Assembly (NCBI GenBank): GCA_027943335.1
Contig: BSBK01001114.1
Coordinates: forward strand, 432,001 to 496,000
DNA: 64,000 nt
Reading direction: 5' to 3'
Source: Chamaecyparis obtusa
Lineage: Eukaryota; Streptophyta; Pinopsida; Cupressales; Cupressaceae
Shown: positions 34,128-46,305 of the stretch, piece after piece
Layout of the letters: each line of letters opens with the position of its first letter
Numbering within the stretch: the stretch's first letter is position 1
Translations under genes and position numbers: made by a program
The notes under the pieces: generated by a model
Databases searched by the model: none
What the model was told of the DNA's origin: nothing
The model's input: only the letters and a program-made list of their open reading frames with translations

Positions 34128-35670
34128 TGTCATGTCCCCTCCCTAGCTGGGTTGTCCAGCAGAGAGAAAAAGGTGTTTTCAGCACCAATCTAATACACAT
34201 TTAAAATAATAATAAAATCAAATAAAATATTATAAATTTAATTTTGGTGCCTACTTCTGGGCTGACTTATTTTAAATAAATATAAAAAATAAAATGAAAA
34301 ATGTCTTAGTTTCAGGTTGGCCTTTTTGGACTCTAGCGCCCATTTTGAACAGGTATATATATCAATTTGTGTTGCTGGTTGGGGATCATTTGGAAGTTTG
34401 GCATGATCTTTGGAATTTTTTTCTAAGATTTGACTGCTGGGATGCAAATCCTAGAAGACATCAAGGTCGGGATGAAAACCCTAACCTTACCTTGTCAGTT
34501 TTTGAGTTTTTCTTCCAAATTTGCAATTTTTTATTATACGATTTTCCTTGTTCGCCTATCTGTGAATACGATTTGTGTTAATTGTCATGGGTTTCACACC
34601 AACCAAGTGCCAGATCATGAGAGGGTTTCATCTGCATTCAAAGGCATGCATTGGAGCTATGCCTAGGTTTGCTGGTCTGAATAACATCTGCTAGAGTGGT
34701 ACCTAGGTTGTGGACTTGGGAGCCCTTTTTGTGATAGCACACAGGGTTTCAAACCATCAAAGTTGCTGCATGATAAGAGACAACTCTTTAGAGGGGTGAT
34801 ATAAACACCCAAGGAGGCCAACGCTGATCCCAGTTGAGTATTTACCTCTACCAAAAAATGGCCTTGCTACCAGGTCGTACCAACCCAGTTTGAGGTGTTG
34901 TGAAGAAAATAGATCTGATATTCCTAGGACAATGCACCGCTCAAACAGGGGTGATCTGGGCCTTCTATTCATTGTATCAGATCATACCAGGTCCTATGTT
35001 GCTGTTACAGTTTGTATGTGGACTCTATTTTGTTAAAATCTAAGCGTGTTATTGCCAAATACCTGATTTGCATATGTTCCTGTGCACTCTTTTTGTATCT
35101 GCTGATTAGTTTATGAATAGTGCATATTTACCAGTAATAAAAAGGGGTATGTGATAGTGGTACACATAATTGACAATAGTTTATTTGTTTGAGTCACCTT
35201 CTGTACTTTCATTGGGATGAATGGAACTAACCAGAAACCCTAGCTCTGAGGAAAGAGGATTTACAGGAAGAATTTTGGAGGCTTGTATCAATCTAAATCT
35301 CTAGTTAACAATCTTTGAGAAAGAAGCTAGGAGGATTGTGTCATGTAAAATTTTATTACTTTTCTTCAAGGAAGCCTATAGAAGCTGAAGTGGATTGCAT
35401 TATCACTATAGGAGTTGGGAAAGGTTATAGTTTCTAAGAATTTCATCTCATTGATCAGTTGTCGTTGCTTTATTTTTATATTATTTAGCATTACAGAGTC
35501 ACATATAATATTAGAACAGTTGAAAGTAAGCTGTCTCCTCTTAAATAGAAGATTATGGTTGAAACTTGATGCAATGAATTGCTACTGCTAGTTTTCATGC
35601 TTCAGTAGTTAATTTGCAAGTTGTCAAAGTACTTTAGTGCACTCAGATGTTATCTTTGGTCCTCGTGCAG
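34128..35670 (+). other. Possible chromovirus LTR and remaining intron
   Basis: Begins with a gypsy-type LTR start (TGTCATGTCCCC). The LTR end could not be fixed. Open frames in this stretch show no motif. The final bases form the acceptor of the FQR1-like last exon. Confidence 0.4.
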
Positions 35671-35902
35671 ATTGACAGCCATAACCCAGTTGGTTCACCA
35701 TGGATTAATCTATGTACCCATTGGCTACACGTTTGGAGCTGGTATGTTTGAGATGGAACAAGTGAAGGGAGGGAGCCCATATGGTGCTGGAACCTTTGCT
35801 GGAGATGGTACACGCCAACCAACCAAGTTAGAGCTAGAACAAGCATTTCATCAGGGAAAATATACATCTGGTATTGCAAAGAAGCTTAAAGGGAGTGCTT
35901 GA
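35671..35902 (+). CDS. FQR1: FQR1-like NAD(P)H:quinone oxidoreductase, last exon
   Basis: Starts with one base completing a Pro codon, then [60 protein letters not shown] and a TGA stop at 35900-35902. The [18 protein letters not shown] segment is the family signature near the active site of WrbA-type enzymes, and the C-terminus (IAKKLKGSA) matches the usual plant length. With the internal exon this gives 164 of about 203 residues. No stop or frameshift is present, so the gene is probably functional despite the 19-kb intron between its exons. Confidence 0.95.
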
Positions 35903-37424
35903 TTGAAAAACTAGCCTTTGTAAAATTGGATCCAGCTAGAGAACGCTACAGAAATAATTTGGTTTGTTTGTAATTGTATCCATCATCATAGGCAGTTTGC
36001 CGTTGATTTCTGCTTTGTCCATTATTGGTACCCTGCACTACATGCATTGTGCTATTGATTTGCAATGCCCACATTTTGGGTGTATAATGTATTATATTTC
36101 ATTGATTTTTATTATGTAAAAACCTGTCATTTTTTGTTTAGCTTTATCATTATGTTTTTATAGATTAGGATGAGCTTCTCAACCTAAAAGAAAAAGATAC
36201 TTGAAAATATAAATGTTTTGATTCGGATATGCTGCTAATATGGTCTCTTTAGGAGACATTTACAGATATTAGACTTGGATCCCAATTCATTCAATGTTTG
36301 TTTCTGAGAATATTGTGCAAAAGTTATCAGTTTTCTTTAGAAGTTTGCAAAGCGACTCTGAAGATGGTATAATTACAGTTTGATAGATGGAACATTGATG
36401 GTACACATCACATGTAAAGGAATTTCTGAATGCACCCACTTTCAGATTTGCTCCAAAGAAATGGCATTTATGTATGAATGCAATGAATTTAAAGGATTTG
36501 TTATATCATCTGCTCTAGTCTCATGAAGCATGGAACCAGAAGATACTGCCAACTATATGAGTAAATTTTAGTACTTGTAAAAAGAGAATGTATAGCCATT
36601 GTTTTTCATCATAGATTATAATATTAGCATTCTCATCTTGTTATTGGGTTCTGCATGGAAATTCTTGATTTCTTTTCTTGTTCGGAAACATAAAAGATGT
36701 ATTTAACTATGAGCAATCACATTAAAAAAAAATGTAAGATTGCTTTATGTTTTGATTGACCAAGCTTCATGTTTCTGAATGCATCATGATCCTTCGTGCC
36801 AATTATCAGATTAATTCTGTTCTGTTCAGGCCATTTCTCGCTAACATCGATGTGCTGATGTCTAATTTTTGAATTTTTCCAATGTAACTTAATAAGCAGC
36901 AAGTTAATTTATGTCTCACGTTACATGAATCAATTTCATAAAAAGAGGGTCCTCAAGATTTTTTAGTACCCTTGTAGTCCAGTTTTCCTTTTTTTCTGTA
37001 AAGATCATCCAAACAGGATTACATTCCACAATAATTATAGCTCCAAATGTCTAATAATTGCCAAAATAATATGCTTAATAATCTTGACTCTTTTCACTCA
37101 TATATGTGTATGGGGTTTTAAGATCTCAAAACATTGAACCTAGGTCATTGGAACACCCCATCTTAACCACGGGACCATAACCCAACATAATTCTTTATCG
37201 ATTTAGTTTGACTGGCTTGTGTGTCAGATATATGTTTGTGAAGATAATGTGACAATATGATTTACCTACTACACACATTCGTTTTTTCACATTGATTTGA
37301 TCCGTTGTGGCTTTATTGAGTGTAGTAAGATGTGTGCTTTTTATTAGCAATAATTTTGTGCATTTTATTATCAATATTTTTGGCTCAACACAGAAGCAAG
37401 ATAATAAAGCTTTTTGTAGTTTTT
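35903..37424. other. 3' UTR and downstream flank
   Basis: AT-rich sequence after the FQR1-like stop. Several AATAAT/AATAAA-like words exist but none can be chosen as the poly(A) signal. No gene is recognised. Confidence 0.4.
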
Positions 37425-40400
37425 TTTAATATTTAGAAAAATGTGTATTACAAAGATTAAATTGCTGTTGTGAACTGCAAAAGAAGACTAAATACATAAC
37501 AGCTGATAATAGCATGACAATAGCTGATAATTACATGACAGTAGCTAAAAATATATGACATAGGAAGTGTAAATACCACATTATAGCAGCTGATAATTAC
37601 AAGACAGTAGCCACAATGGCTGCAAATTACATGGCAACAGACGAATAAATGCCAGACATAGAATAGGAACAAAAAAATAATCTTGAAAAGAAGACCTTAA
37701 ATTGTGAGCCATGCCAACCTTCCTTTTGTTGAGCAATAACCTAACCTGAAGTTTGATTTGCTGGATCTGGAAATCAATCTTTAAATTCTTCTCAGCCTCA
37801 GCCTATAGTTGAGAAAAAAATGAAGCTAGACAATAAAACTTGTCTGAGTAAAACCTTAGTAATGTAGCTTTCCTGTGAGCATCATTAAGATTATTGAAAA
37901 TAACTTTGCACTTGTATCGCCATATACGAGACAAAATAACATGCCTGACACCATCAACAATACTATTACCATGTAACCCCACACCAAGAAGGGCTTCTTT
38001 CCAATTCAATTTATGTTCAAAGATAGCTGGTAAGTCATTATGTACGAGAATCCACTATTTGCTAACAAATTGACATACCTAAAAGATATGCTTCATATTT
38101 TCTTGCCTTTGACAGAACGGACAATTGGATGGTTGAACCATCATACATTTCAACCTGTTCACAATGGGCAGTTTGAAATCTAGAATCTTCCAAGCAATTA
38201 ATTGTGCGTCTGCATTGGCTTTAGATTTCCATATTTGACCTGACAATTTTGACCAAAATTTTTCATTGAACCCCACTTGCAATTCAATCGAGACCTTAGT
38301 GGCAAATTTGGAAGCAGCTGTAAGTAAACTTTCTTTAAGGGAAAAAATAAAAAAGGATATGATGCTATCCATAACTAGTCTTTGTAGAAGTTGCAATGGA
38401 TAGGGGTACATAATTTTATTGTCAATTCCAGAGGCACTAAAGATTGAGTAAAATTCAGAAATACTTTGTATATACTGTTTAGGTTGAACTGCTCTTTAAC
38501 AGAATGCCATGGCAACCAACTCATAGTATGAAAATCCCAAAGATCAATATTACAGACTCTTTTTTGAAAAGGGCATAAGACTGTTTTGGAAAGCTAAAGC
38601 AATGAGCTGATCTTGATAAAGAATGTGGTTGTTCTACCAAATGGACGACTTGGAAAAACTGAATCCATGTTGAAGAGAGCCATCTCTCCATTTTAAAAGC
38701 TTATAGATATGTTGCCAAGCCTTTTGTATAGATTGGAGGTAAAAATAAGCTTTAATAGAGAAAAAAGAGGCATGAAGAATTTTATCCAACCATCCCACAT
38801 GTTACCATTTGCCTTTGACAGTGGCAAGATTTATGTGATTGGTGGCCAAACAAAACTCTTGCATTCTTTGGTCAATAAGCTCCAAACCATCTTTGCTTAG
38901 GTTGGCTACAATGTGTCCATCATGTAGATATAAATCCTTTATTAACTTCGCATTTAGCCCAAAGAAATTGACGAATAATTTTTTATTAAATCTTCATACC
39001 CCCTTTTTGTAGGCATCTAGCATGAAGAGTAGTAAACATGAGTATCAAGAAAATAATAATTGACAACTTGAATATTTCAAGCCAAGCATAGAAATTTATT
39101 TCCCCAATTAAAAAACTTACTCTTGACTCTATTAAGGCACTTATTCCACATATTTGAAAGTGACACCCCAATACCAAATGGTATACCAAGGTACCTCAGA
39201 ATTTCTCCATGTTTAAATTGCTTCCAATCTCGTGGAATCTAATGAGGAATAGGACCATGTTGAACCATTAGAAACTCTGTTTTCTGACATGTAATTTTAG
39301 AATCTGAAATGACATAGTACAACTCCAAAATGTCCATTATATTAGAAATACTTTATAGAATTTTGTAAAAATAACAGACTATCATCATCATAGTGGGAAT
39401 TACTAACAACATTATTGGGAATAGATATTCCTGATATCAACTTCATGTTGTTAGCACTTTGAAGTAAATATCCCAAAGCATCAACTGTAAGGACATATAA
39501 ATATGGAGCTAAAGGACAACCTTTCCGAATAGATCTCTATAAAGGAAATGGATATGTCATAGTGTTATTAATAATAATCTGAGCATTAGAATCTTGAAAA
39601 AGCATTTGAACACGAGCTTGAAGTTTAGGTCCAAAACCAAACCAGTAAAGCATTTTAAGAATGATACTCCAACAGATTCTATCATAAGCTTTATCGAAAT
39701 CAAGCTTGATCAAAATGACATTTTGTCCTGTTTGCTGAGGCCATTCACAAGTCTCCCATGCTAACATGAGATTATCAAGAATAAGTCTGCTAGCAATAAA
39801 ACCAATTTGTTTAGCTCGAACATTTCCTTGAACCATTGGTTTGATCCTAATGACCAAGGCTTTTGCTATAATTTTATAGGAAGTATTGAGTAAGGTTATA
39901 GGATGCCATCCAGAAATGGAATCTTCATGTTTCCCTTTAGGTAAACGTTTGATAATGCCACCATAAATAATTGAGCCCCACTATCCATTTTTGGAAGTCT
40001 CCAAGTACAAACAATAGAAATCATCCTTGATGTGTTGCCACATAGCTTGATAGAATTCCATAGGAAGACCATTGCTACCTGGACTTTTATAAGGGGTCAT
40101 AGAGGGAAAAAACCTTTCCCAATTCTTCCAATGATAATATTCTATCAAGATTCTGACTATAAGAACTGTTAGGAATATGAGTTTTGACATTGTCTTCAAG
40201 TGTTTGTTGAATATCTTTCCATTGATCATCTTTGAAAAGGTTTTCATAGAATCACTTAAAAATATTGCATTCATCCCTTATCACTCCAATTCTTTCCTTT
40301 TTATGTTTATAATTGAGATAAGTAAAAAAAATATTGGGGGCCTTTATTTGCTTCCTTAATCCAATAGAGTCTAGATCTGACTTTAGCCCCTTGCCCTTTA

Positions 40401-41475
40401 TAGTTCTCAATTTTTTGCAACTACGCTTCTGTAGTAGCAATAGAAGTTTGAATTCTAATATTGTAGGGATCATCGTGAAGAAGTTTTATGTCCAAAACAA
40501 GTTTGCCTTGAAGGGATTTTTCCTTATGTCTACATGGCTAAGCCATTTTCTTGCCAAATGAACGTAAAAAAAATAGTGCATTTAGTAATGGCCGCACACC
40601 GCCAGGCAATACAAGATTCCCCTTCATTTGATATAGGAAAAGAATTCCATATCCCCGCTAAAGAAGCTAATCATGTTGGGTTTTTCAGAAGAGAAATATT
40701 TAGATTGAAAGGAAGAGAGCGGTCAATGTGTGAGGTTTGCGACGTACTTATATTGCATACTATAGGATAGTGATAAAAAATTGTGGCGGAGAAGTCCACT
40801 TGAACACATAATCCATGTGAATCTTGTACAGAAGGGTAAAATAGGAGATAAGCAGAATCTATCCAGCCTACTCAGCGTTTTGTCCTTTCCCATTCCGCAG
40901 TTAGACTAAGTAAACCATTTTTTTGACTGACTGAAAAATTTGTCATGAATGGGGTCAACCATACCCAAGGAATTACGACCAAATAACTAGCTATCAAATT
41001 ATTCACGATTTTTACCAACTATGATCATGATAAAGGTCAAGCATATCAAAATCTCCTCCTATAATCTAGTTAGCATTAGGAAGGTTATTATTAGCCATCC
41101 AATTACATATATCAGTCCAATCCTTAGCAAGATTGGGAGCATAAATTAAATAGAAGCCTATCAGCTGACTACTAATAAAGGTGAGAGCCCAAACATAGTT
41201 ATGGGAAGGGTCCTCACATTTATTAATGATGTATTTAGCAACCCATGGAGTAAAAACCAATAATGATCCCGCCTCTACCATTATTATGGGATGTGTAGAA
41301 AACTAGCATCTCTCCAAATATTCCATAATGCAACATCACACTTAATATTGTAGATTTTAACATGAAGGAAAAGCACATCTAGTTTCCATTTTGCAAACAT
41401 ATCCTTCACTTTATACTTTGATGGGGGAGTGAAATACCTTAGACGTTCCATGAGAGGATTCTAAAGTTCATGTTG
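37425..41475 (-). pseudogene. Non-LTR retrotransposon (LINE), decayed
   Basis: Minus-strand order: endonuclease start near 41440 (NIWRDASFLHIP) and 41281-41066 (LVFTPWVAKYIINKCEDPSH, YIYAPN-like LIYAPNLAKDW); linker 40473-40252; RT fingers 40130-40000 (PYKSPGSNGLPMEFYQAMW); RT core 39857-39537 (GFIASRLILDNLMLAWE, LDFDKAYDRICW); catalytic box near 39400 as YDDDSLLFLQN instead of YADD; C-terminal zf-RVT 38411-37803 (CPFCQRQENMKHIF). The 3' UTR has short repeats (CTGATAATTACATGACAGTAG, plus strand) and the minus strand ends in an A-run near 37425. Stops and frameshifts throughout. Confidence 0.88.
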
Positions 41476-41622
41476 GACATGAGAGGAACCCCCAGCTTGC
41501 GATAGCACATTAAAATTGTTGTCAAGATTCAACTCAATAACCTTGGTCATATGTTCTTTAGAAGACAGATTGATAACATTGGTGAGAGAAAGGAGAGGAG
41601 GTGGGGTCACGAGAATGTGATT

Positions 41623-41733
41623 TGTAATGCCCCACCAAGGAACCCTTGGACACATAGGGTTAAACATGGCCTAAATAATTTTTTTTGCATGTTCAACCCT
41701 ATGTGTCCAAGGGTTCCTTGGTGGGGCATTACA
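41623..41733. repeat. Long hairpin: 46-bp arms, 19-nt loop
   Basis: TGTAATGCCCCACCAAGG...TTAAACATG (41623-41668) is followed by its reverse complement (41688-41733) with a single mismatch and a T-rich 19-nt loop. TGTAATGCCCC resembles a Ty3/gypsy LTR start, and the right arm ends GGGGCATTACA. Either two LTR ends joined head-to-head, a foldback mini-element, or the ends of a very short LTR. No target duplication seen. Confidence 0.95.
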
Positions 41734-41865
41734 TCTAGTATTGAAGCCCGTGGTCACACATTGGGATCTCTATGTTTATGCTTCCATTGTGTTTGGTGTG
41801 AGTGGAGTGTGGTTGTGATTATTATCTCTAATGGCTATTAGTTCCCCTTCTTTCCTTAGTATGGC

Positions 41866-43167
41866 TTGTCAACCATGATATACATGATTTTGACCCATAT
41901 CTTATTTTGGTTCCAAAGGATGTCTCCTAGGAGTATAATTGGTCGACAGGATGCCTGCCAAGATGACCATGAGGAGGAACACTGTGGGGAAGAACATCTG
42001 AAGGAAGAACATCATGAGGATCACCATGAGGACCGTAGAGAGGGTCATGGTGGTAATGAGGGAAATCCCCAGTTAGTGCAGTTGTTACATGAGCTTATCA
42101 TTAGGTTGTGACCTCACCAGGAGTCTCACCATGGGGAATCATAGTTATTAGACCATGGAGATCATGAGGAGAGGAGAGAGCATGAGTGTTCTCATACTCC
42201 ACATGGTTTGAGAGTTGAGAACATGAGAGACAAGGTAGTGGTGGATGTAGATTCTATCCATGCAGGTCACATGAGAGGTCTTATGAGGTCCTGTCCACCT
42301 ACTTTTGACAATTCTTGCAATGGTACAGAGGCCAAGACTTGGCTATTGGATCTTGGACATTGCTTCGTGATGCACCTTTATGTGAGAAACACCAGAGCTT
42401 AGTGTGCCATTATGCACCTTAGGAGTTTTGCATCTACTTGGTGGCATATAGAGGAGCAAAATCTCTAGTTGGACATCATGATTGTTTCATGGGAGATATT
42501 TGAGGAGCAATTCTCTGAGTGTTTCCTTTTTAATCAGTACCGCGAGCATGTGCTGAAGAGTTCCATGATCTTCGACAGGGGTCTATGATAGTGGATCAGT
42601 ATGAGCATATGTTCTTTGAGATGAGGCATTATTCCAACTATGTCCTCGACGAGCCTATGTTAGTGTAACATTTTATTTGTGGCCTTAATGGTCGTATTGT
42701 GGGAGATGTCCGCATGCATTAGCCTAGGACACCTTCTCTTGCCGCTGAGAAGGAGAGATTGGCTAAGAGTAACATTTCTAGGGATTTTGGGAGTAGGACA
42801 GGTGCATAGGTTCATAGTGCACAACCTGCTCAATCAACTACACATGGTACACAAGTACAACCCATAGGTTCTTCCCAGGCATACTCAACACCACCCAAGT
42901 CAAGTCATCAATAGTAGCGTAGGTAGATGCCCTCTAGGAGTCAAATGTATGGGCATATTATGGGTACTCCAGGAGCCAAAAAATGCAACTAGGATCATAA
43001 TAGGCAGTCACAACATAGTCAATCGTCTTAGTGGACAACAAAGTTCTAGCAAAGGTAGTTTTCTTCGAACGAGTGCACCTTATGTAGGTCATATTGTGGG
43101 TAGAGGGGTTTGTTTCTCTTGTGGCTAGAAATATTATATTGTTGTGCATTATATGTGGGTTACATGG
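41866..43167 (+). pseudogene. Ty3/gypsy gag (outer element), interrupted
   Basis: Starts with an acidic His/Glu-rich run (DHEEEHCGEEHLKEEHHEDH), then the Retrotrans_gag core: PPTFDNSCNGTEAKTWLLDL, CAIMHLRSFASTWWHIEEQN, EIFEEQFSECFLFNQYREH. After a frameshift near 42545 come VLDEPMLV, HFICGLNGRIVGDVRMH and a Ser/Pro/Gln tail, ending in a damaged zinc knuckle near 43108 (CFSCG). The frame is cut at 43168 by the Tat element. Its protease resumes at 63402. No intact LTR was identified on this side, unless the 41623-41733 hairpin is its remnant. Confidence 0.8.
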
Positions 43168-44148
43168 TGTAATACCCCAAAATTGGCACCTTATAATTTC
43201 AATCAATTTTGGTGCATTTTCTTCGATTTTACGTCATTAAAGTCCTATTCTACTAGGCAATTTTATCTCTTCTACCTGACTTTATTTGACTTGGTGTCAA
43301 TTGCAAAAACCCTAAATTGCATTAATCTCACACTATAGTTAATTCCTAAGTATTCGACTTTATTAGCTAAATAATCCCTACGATAAATTTATTTAATTCT
43401 AAAGTCCTAAGTGCTTTAAATTAAATTAAACTCACCCCCTTTAGCTAATACACATAAAAATGAATTAATATTATTTGGTTATTTGAATGGATTATCTTAT
43501 TTGGATTTAATAATTCAAATTATTCGAAGGGTCACCCATATGTAGCAATAATTCATTCTTTTAATTAAGTAATTCCTCAATATTTGTCTCAATTGGAAAT
43601 GAAGAGTCGACCGTTTCATTTCAAGAAACTCTTCATCCTCTCTTTGGGCTTGTCTATATTATGAACCTTCTTCCGCATTCGAAAAAGAGGCAATTGTGAG
43701 AGCATCAAAACTATAGTCAAATTTAGTCTCAATTATTTCATACTTTCAAGCTTTGTTATTGCATAATTAGATTAATCTTCATTTCTAGTTAATTGCATTC
43801 TCATATTAGTGTAATTTGCTTATTGCTATTAGCTTAATTTTCATATTTCTTTCAAGTTCTTAGACTAAAATCTGCACTTCATTCTTAGATCAATTGCATA
43901 CTCATTCTAGATCAATTGCAATTTGTTTATCTTTCAAGCTTTCAAATCCTCCATATTATCTTGGTCTTTTGGTTGTTGGCTCTCATTCTGAGAGTAATTC
44001 AAACACCCCAGTTAATTAGGAGGCAATAGGTCGAATCGATAGAATCTTATGAATTGAGTAATTCATACTCATCTTCGTAATTCGATGATTGAGCAATGAC
44101 TATGTTGTGTGTATGGTTGGATTAGAGGTCCATGTTCAGCTATAAACA
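43168..44148 (+). repeat. 5' LTR of the Tat element
   Basis: 981 bp, partner of 62415-63396. No TATA box could be singled out in this AT-rich sequence. Confidence 0.95.
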
Positions 44149-44151
44149 TTC

Positions 44152-44168
44152 TGGTGCCCACCGTGGGG
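44152..44168 (+). promoter_or_regulatory. Primer-binding site, TGGTGCCCACCGTGGGG
   Basis: Three bases after the LTR. The TGGYGCCCACCGTGGGG form is common in plant Tat-like elements. Confidence 0.8.
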
Positions 44169-46305
44169 CAGAAAAAATCATTTTTGACAAGAAATTTGGA
44201 CTCTGTCGTGTATCCGTACTTCACTGTGTACGGAATTTCACACAAGATTTCAGAGCGTGTCGTGCGAATATTTGCTCCCAGTGGCATTTTGTCGCACGAA
44301 GAAACACTTTCTCGCGTAGGTCCTTGTAGTTTCTTGCCGAAGTTTTGCTGTCAGTCATTAAATTTTCCAGATTCTGCAATTTATTGTTACTATTCTTGAC
44401 ATTTACTTTCTACTGTTGCTTTCATATTACTGATTTGGGCTATAGTGTAACAATGGTCTGCAGGCCGCTTGTCGAAGATCATAAAAACTTGCTAACAGTT
44501 TACTTGTAGGACGGTTGTTGAAGATCATTTAAAAATGTTGCACTTGTTTACTATTTTTCATTCACGTAGTCTAATTAGGGCTTTGTTAAAATTTCTTAAG
44601 GGTCCTGATAGCAAAGTAGGGGAATAGGCTCTTCATTACATGGAAGTGATGCCCATGAATGAAATTGAGACCAAAATGTTGCTAGAATGATGGATACCTG
44701 GGGAAGCAAAGCAAGGTAGTGAATCTTTAGCACATCTACTTGCTAGGGGATTATGCTCTTCTCTCTTTGAGAGAACCAGAAACCCAAAAGCTTGTGGATT
44801 TGGTGGAGTGAAGCTAGCTCGATGATGAATATGCTTGATGTGTTTGGGTAAGGTGAAGAGGTAGAGAAGTATGCTCTTCTCTCTTTGAGAGAATCAAAAA
44901 ATTTGACCCTCGAATCCAAGCCAAGTTGTGTCACCTTTAGAGGGCCTGCCGGAAGTTGAACCTCCGGGAACGACCCAAGTGAATATGCACCTATCGCCGG
45001 TGATTCCACCTCACTATAATAAAGAATGTTTTGTTGAGTCTAAAGACTCAAAAACCATGTTAACTTCCTTCTCTTGATTTCGACTATCATCTTGAGAAGG
45101 CTCCATTTGTTGTACTGAGCAGCGCCTCTCCTAGCCCTGCTTGCGGGGGTGTATGACTTTCGGGTGTTGGTGTGGCTCCGAGGCCTCAACCCTGTATCGG
45201 GGGCACCGAAGGTTAGTGTGAACGAAAGCCCACTAAAAAACTTTCCTTAGTTAGTTGCCTACCCGGATCACCTCTAAAAGGAGACATAATCTTTACACAG
45301 GGAGGGGGAAGAATCTCTCCCATAGATTCTCACCATAGGCATGCACCTAGACGTTTGAAGGTGGTATAGGACATTGGCCCCTGCTTCAAGGGTAACCTTT
45401 GAACATATACTATTGAGTCCTTGGAAACACCAAAAACATGGGCGCCCTCTAGGGGGTGACACGGCTGTGTGAGGTGAACGCATGTGCATAAGCAGTGAGG
45501 CACAAATTTTGTCTTCTCACCATTTTTTTGTAGGGATAACTATGTGTTTGTTATCAAGTCTTAAACTTGTCCATCATGATTAAACAAAGACTCCCATGAT
45601 ACTGCCAAGTTGCTTTGTCCTTGGTAGGTCTGTTTGCGACTACTTCTTGTGTCACCATTGCTTGTTCTAAACCTTCATGCTTGTAAACAAATGCTTGAAA
45701 CCTTCAAACTGAGATTGTTGATTAAACTGTCCTTCAAACTAGAAATTTGATCAGAGAACAGTTTAGGCTATCTTAGAACTTGACCTTTTACCTCAAAAAT
45801 TGTGTCAAACTGTCAAACTTTGGTTCTTTCTCGTGCAAAGTTTCAATTTTCAGAGCATTCCCTTGCGCGAGATTTCATTCTCTCGCACGAAGGTTTGCAT
45901 TCTCTTGCATAGCCCAGTACTTTCTTGCGCGAACCTGTACCTAGATTTCAAAAACAACGAGCTTATTCCCATTGACTAGTCAACTTTTTACTTGATCTAA
46001 TTTTTGTCTGAGGTTTATTTGCCTGTTTTCCTATCGTTCACTGTTTGAAACTGAGTGTCTTGAGTTGAGAACTGATCGATTATTGCTTTGACTTGTTTTG
46101 TCTCTCCTTTGTTGATCTTATCTCTTTTTGTGCTTTTGTACCTTGCATCGTGATAGTCTTATCTCGGTTGTTCTAGCCATACTCTTGCTGATTCGTGTCG
46201 GGTGCATCTCACATCTTGGCTATTCTAGCCTATTTCTCCTTTTCATTATTCTTAGAGACAGAGTTATAGCATTGTCCCGAGTCTTCTCTCATCGCATCTT
46301 CATCT
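44169..46305 (+). other. Long 5' leader of the Tat element
   Basis: About 2.1 kb without coding signatures. Dispersed TCGCACGAA / TTGCGCGAG-type words occur at about 44262, 44291, 44311, 45832, 45864, 45886 and 45924, and similar words recur at 60860-61070. Confidence 0.6.

Larger units (their letters stand above)
16466..35670 (+). other. FQR1: 19.2-kb intron of the FQR1-like gene
   Basis: Donor GTAAGC at 16466, acceptor CTCGTGCAG ending at 35670. The junction completes a Pro codon (CC plus A) and gives ETTP-LTAITQL as in known family members, so it is the true partner pair. About two thirds of the intron is the three-level LTR nest at 20264-32680. The rest holds hAT and chromovirus fragments and repeats. 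Long introns swollen by LTR elements are a known trait of conifers and other gymnosperms. Confidence 0.88.

Noticed and set aside
34128..35010. Complete chromovirus LTR
   Set aside because: A convincing start follows a purine tract, but no matching LTR or defined end is visible.
41551..41841. Peptide MFNPMCPRVPWWGIT encoded on both strands
   Set aside because: It is a by-product of the 46-bp inverted repeat, not two related genes.
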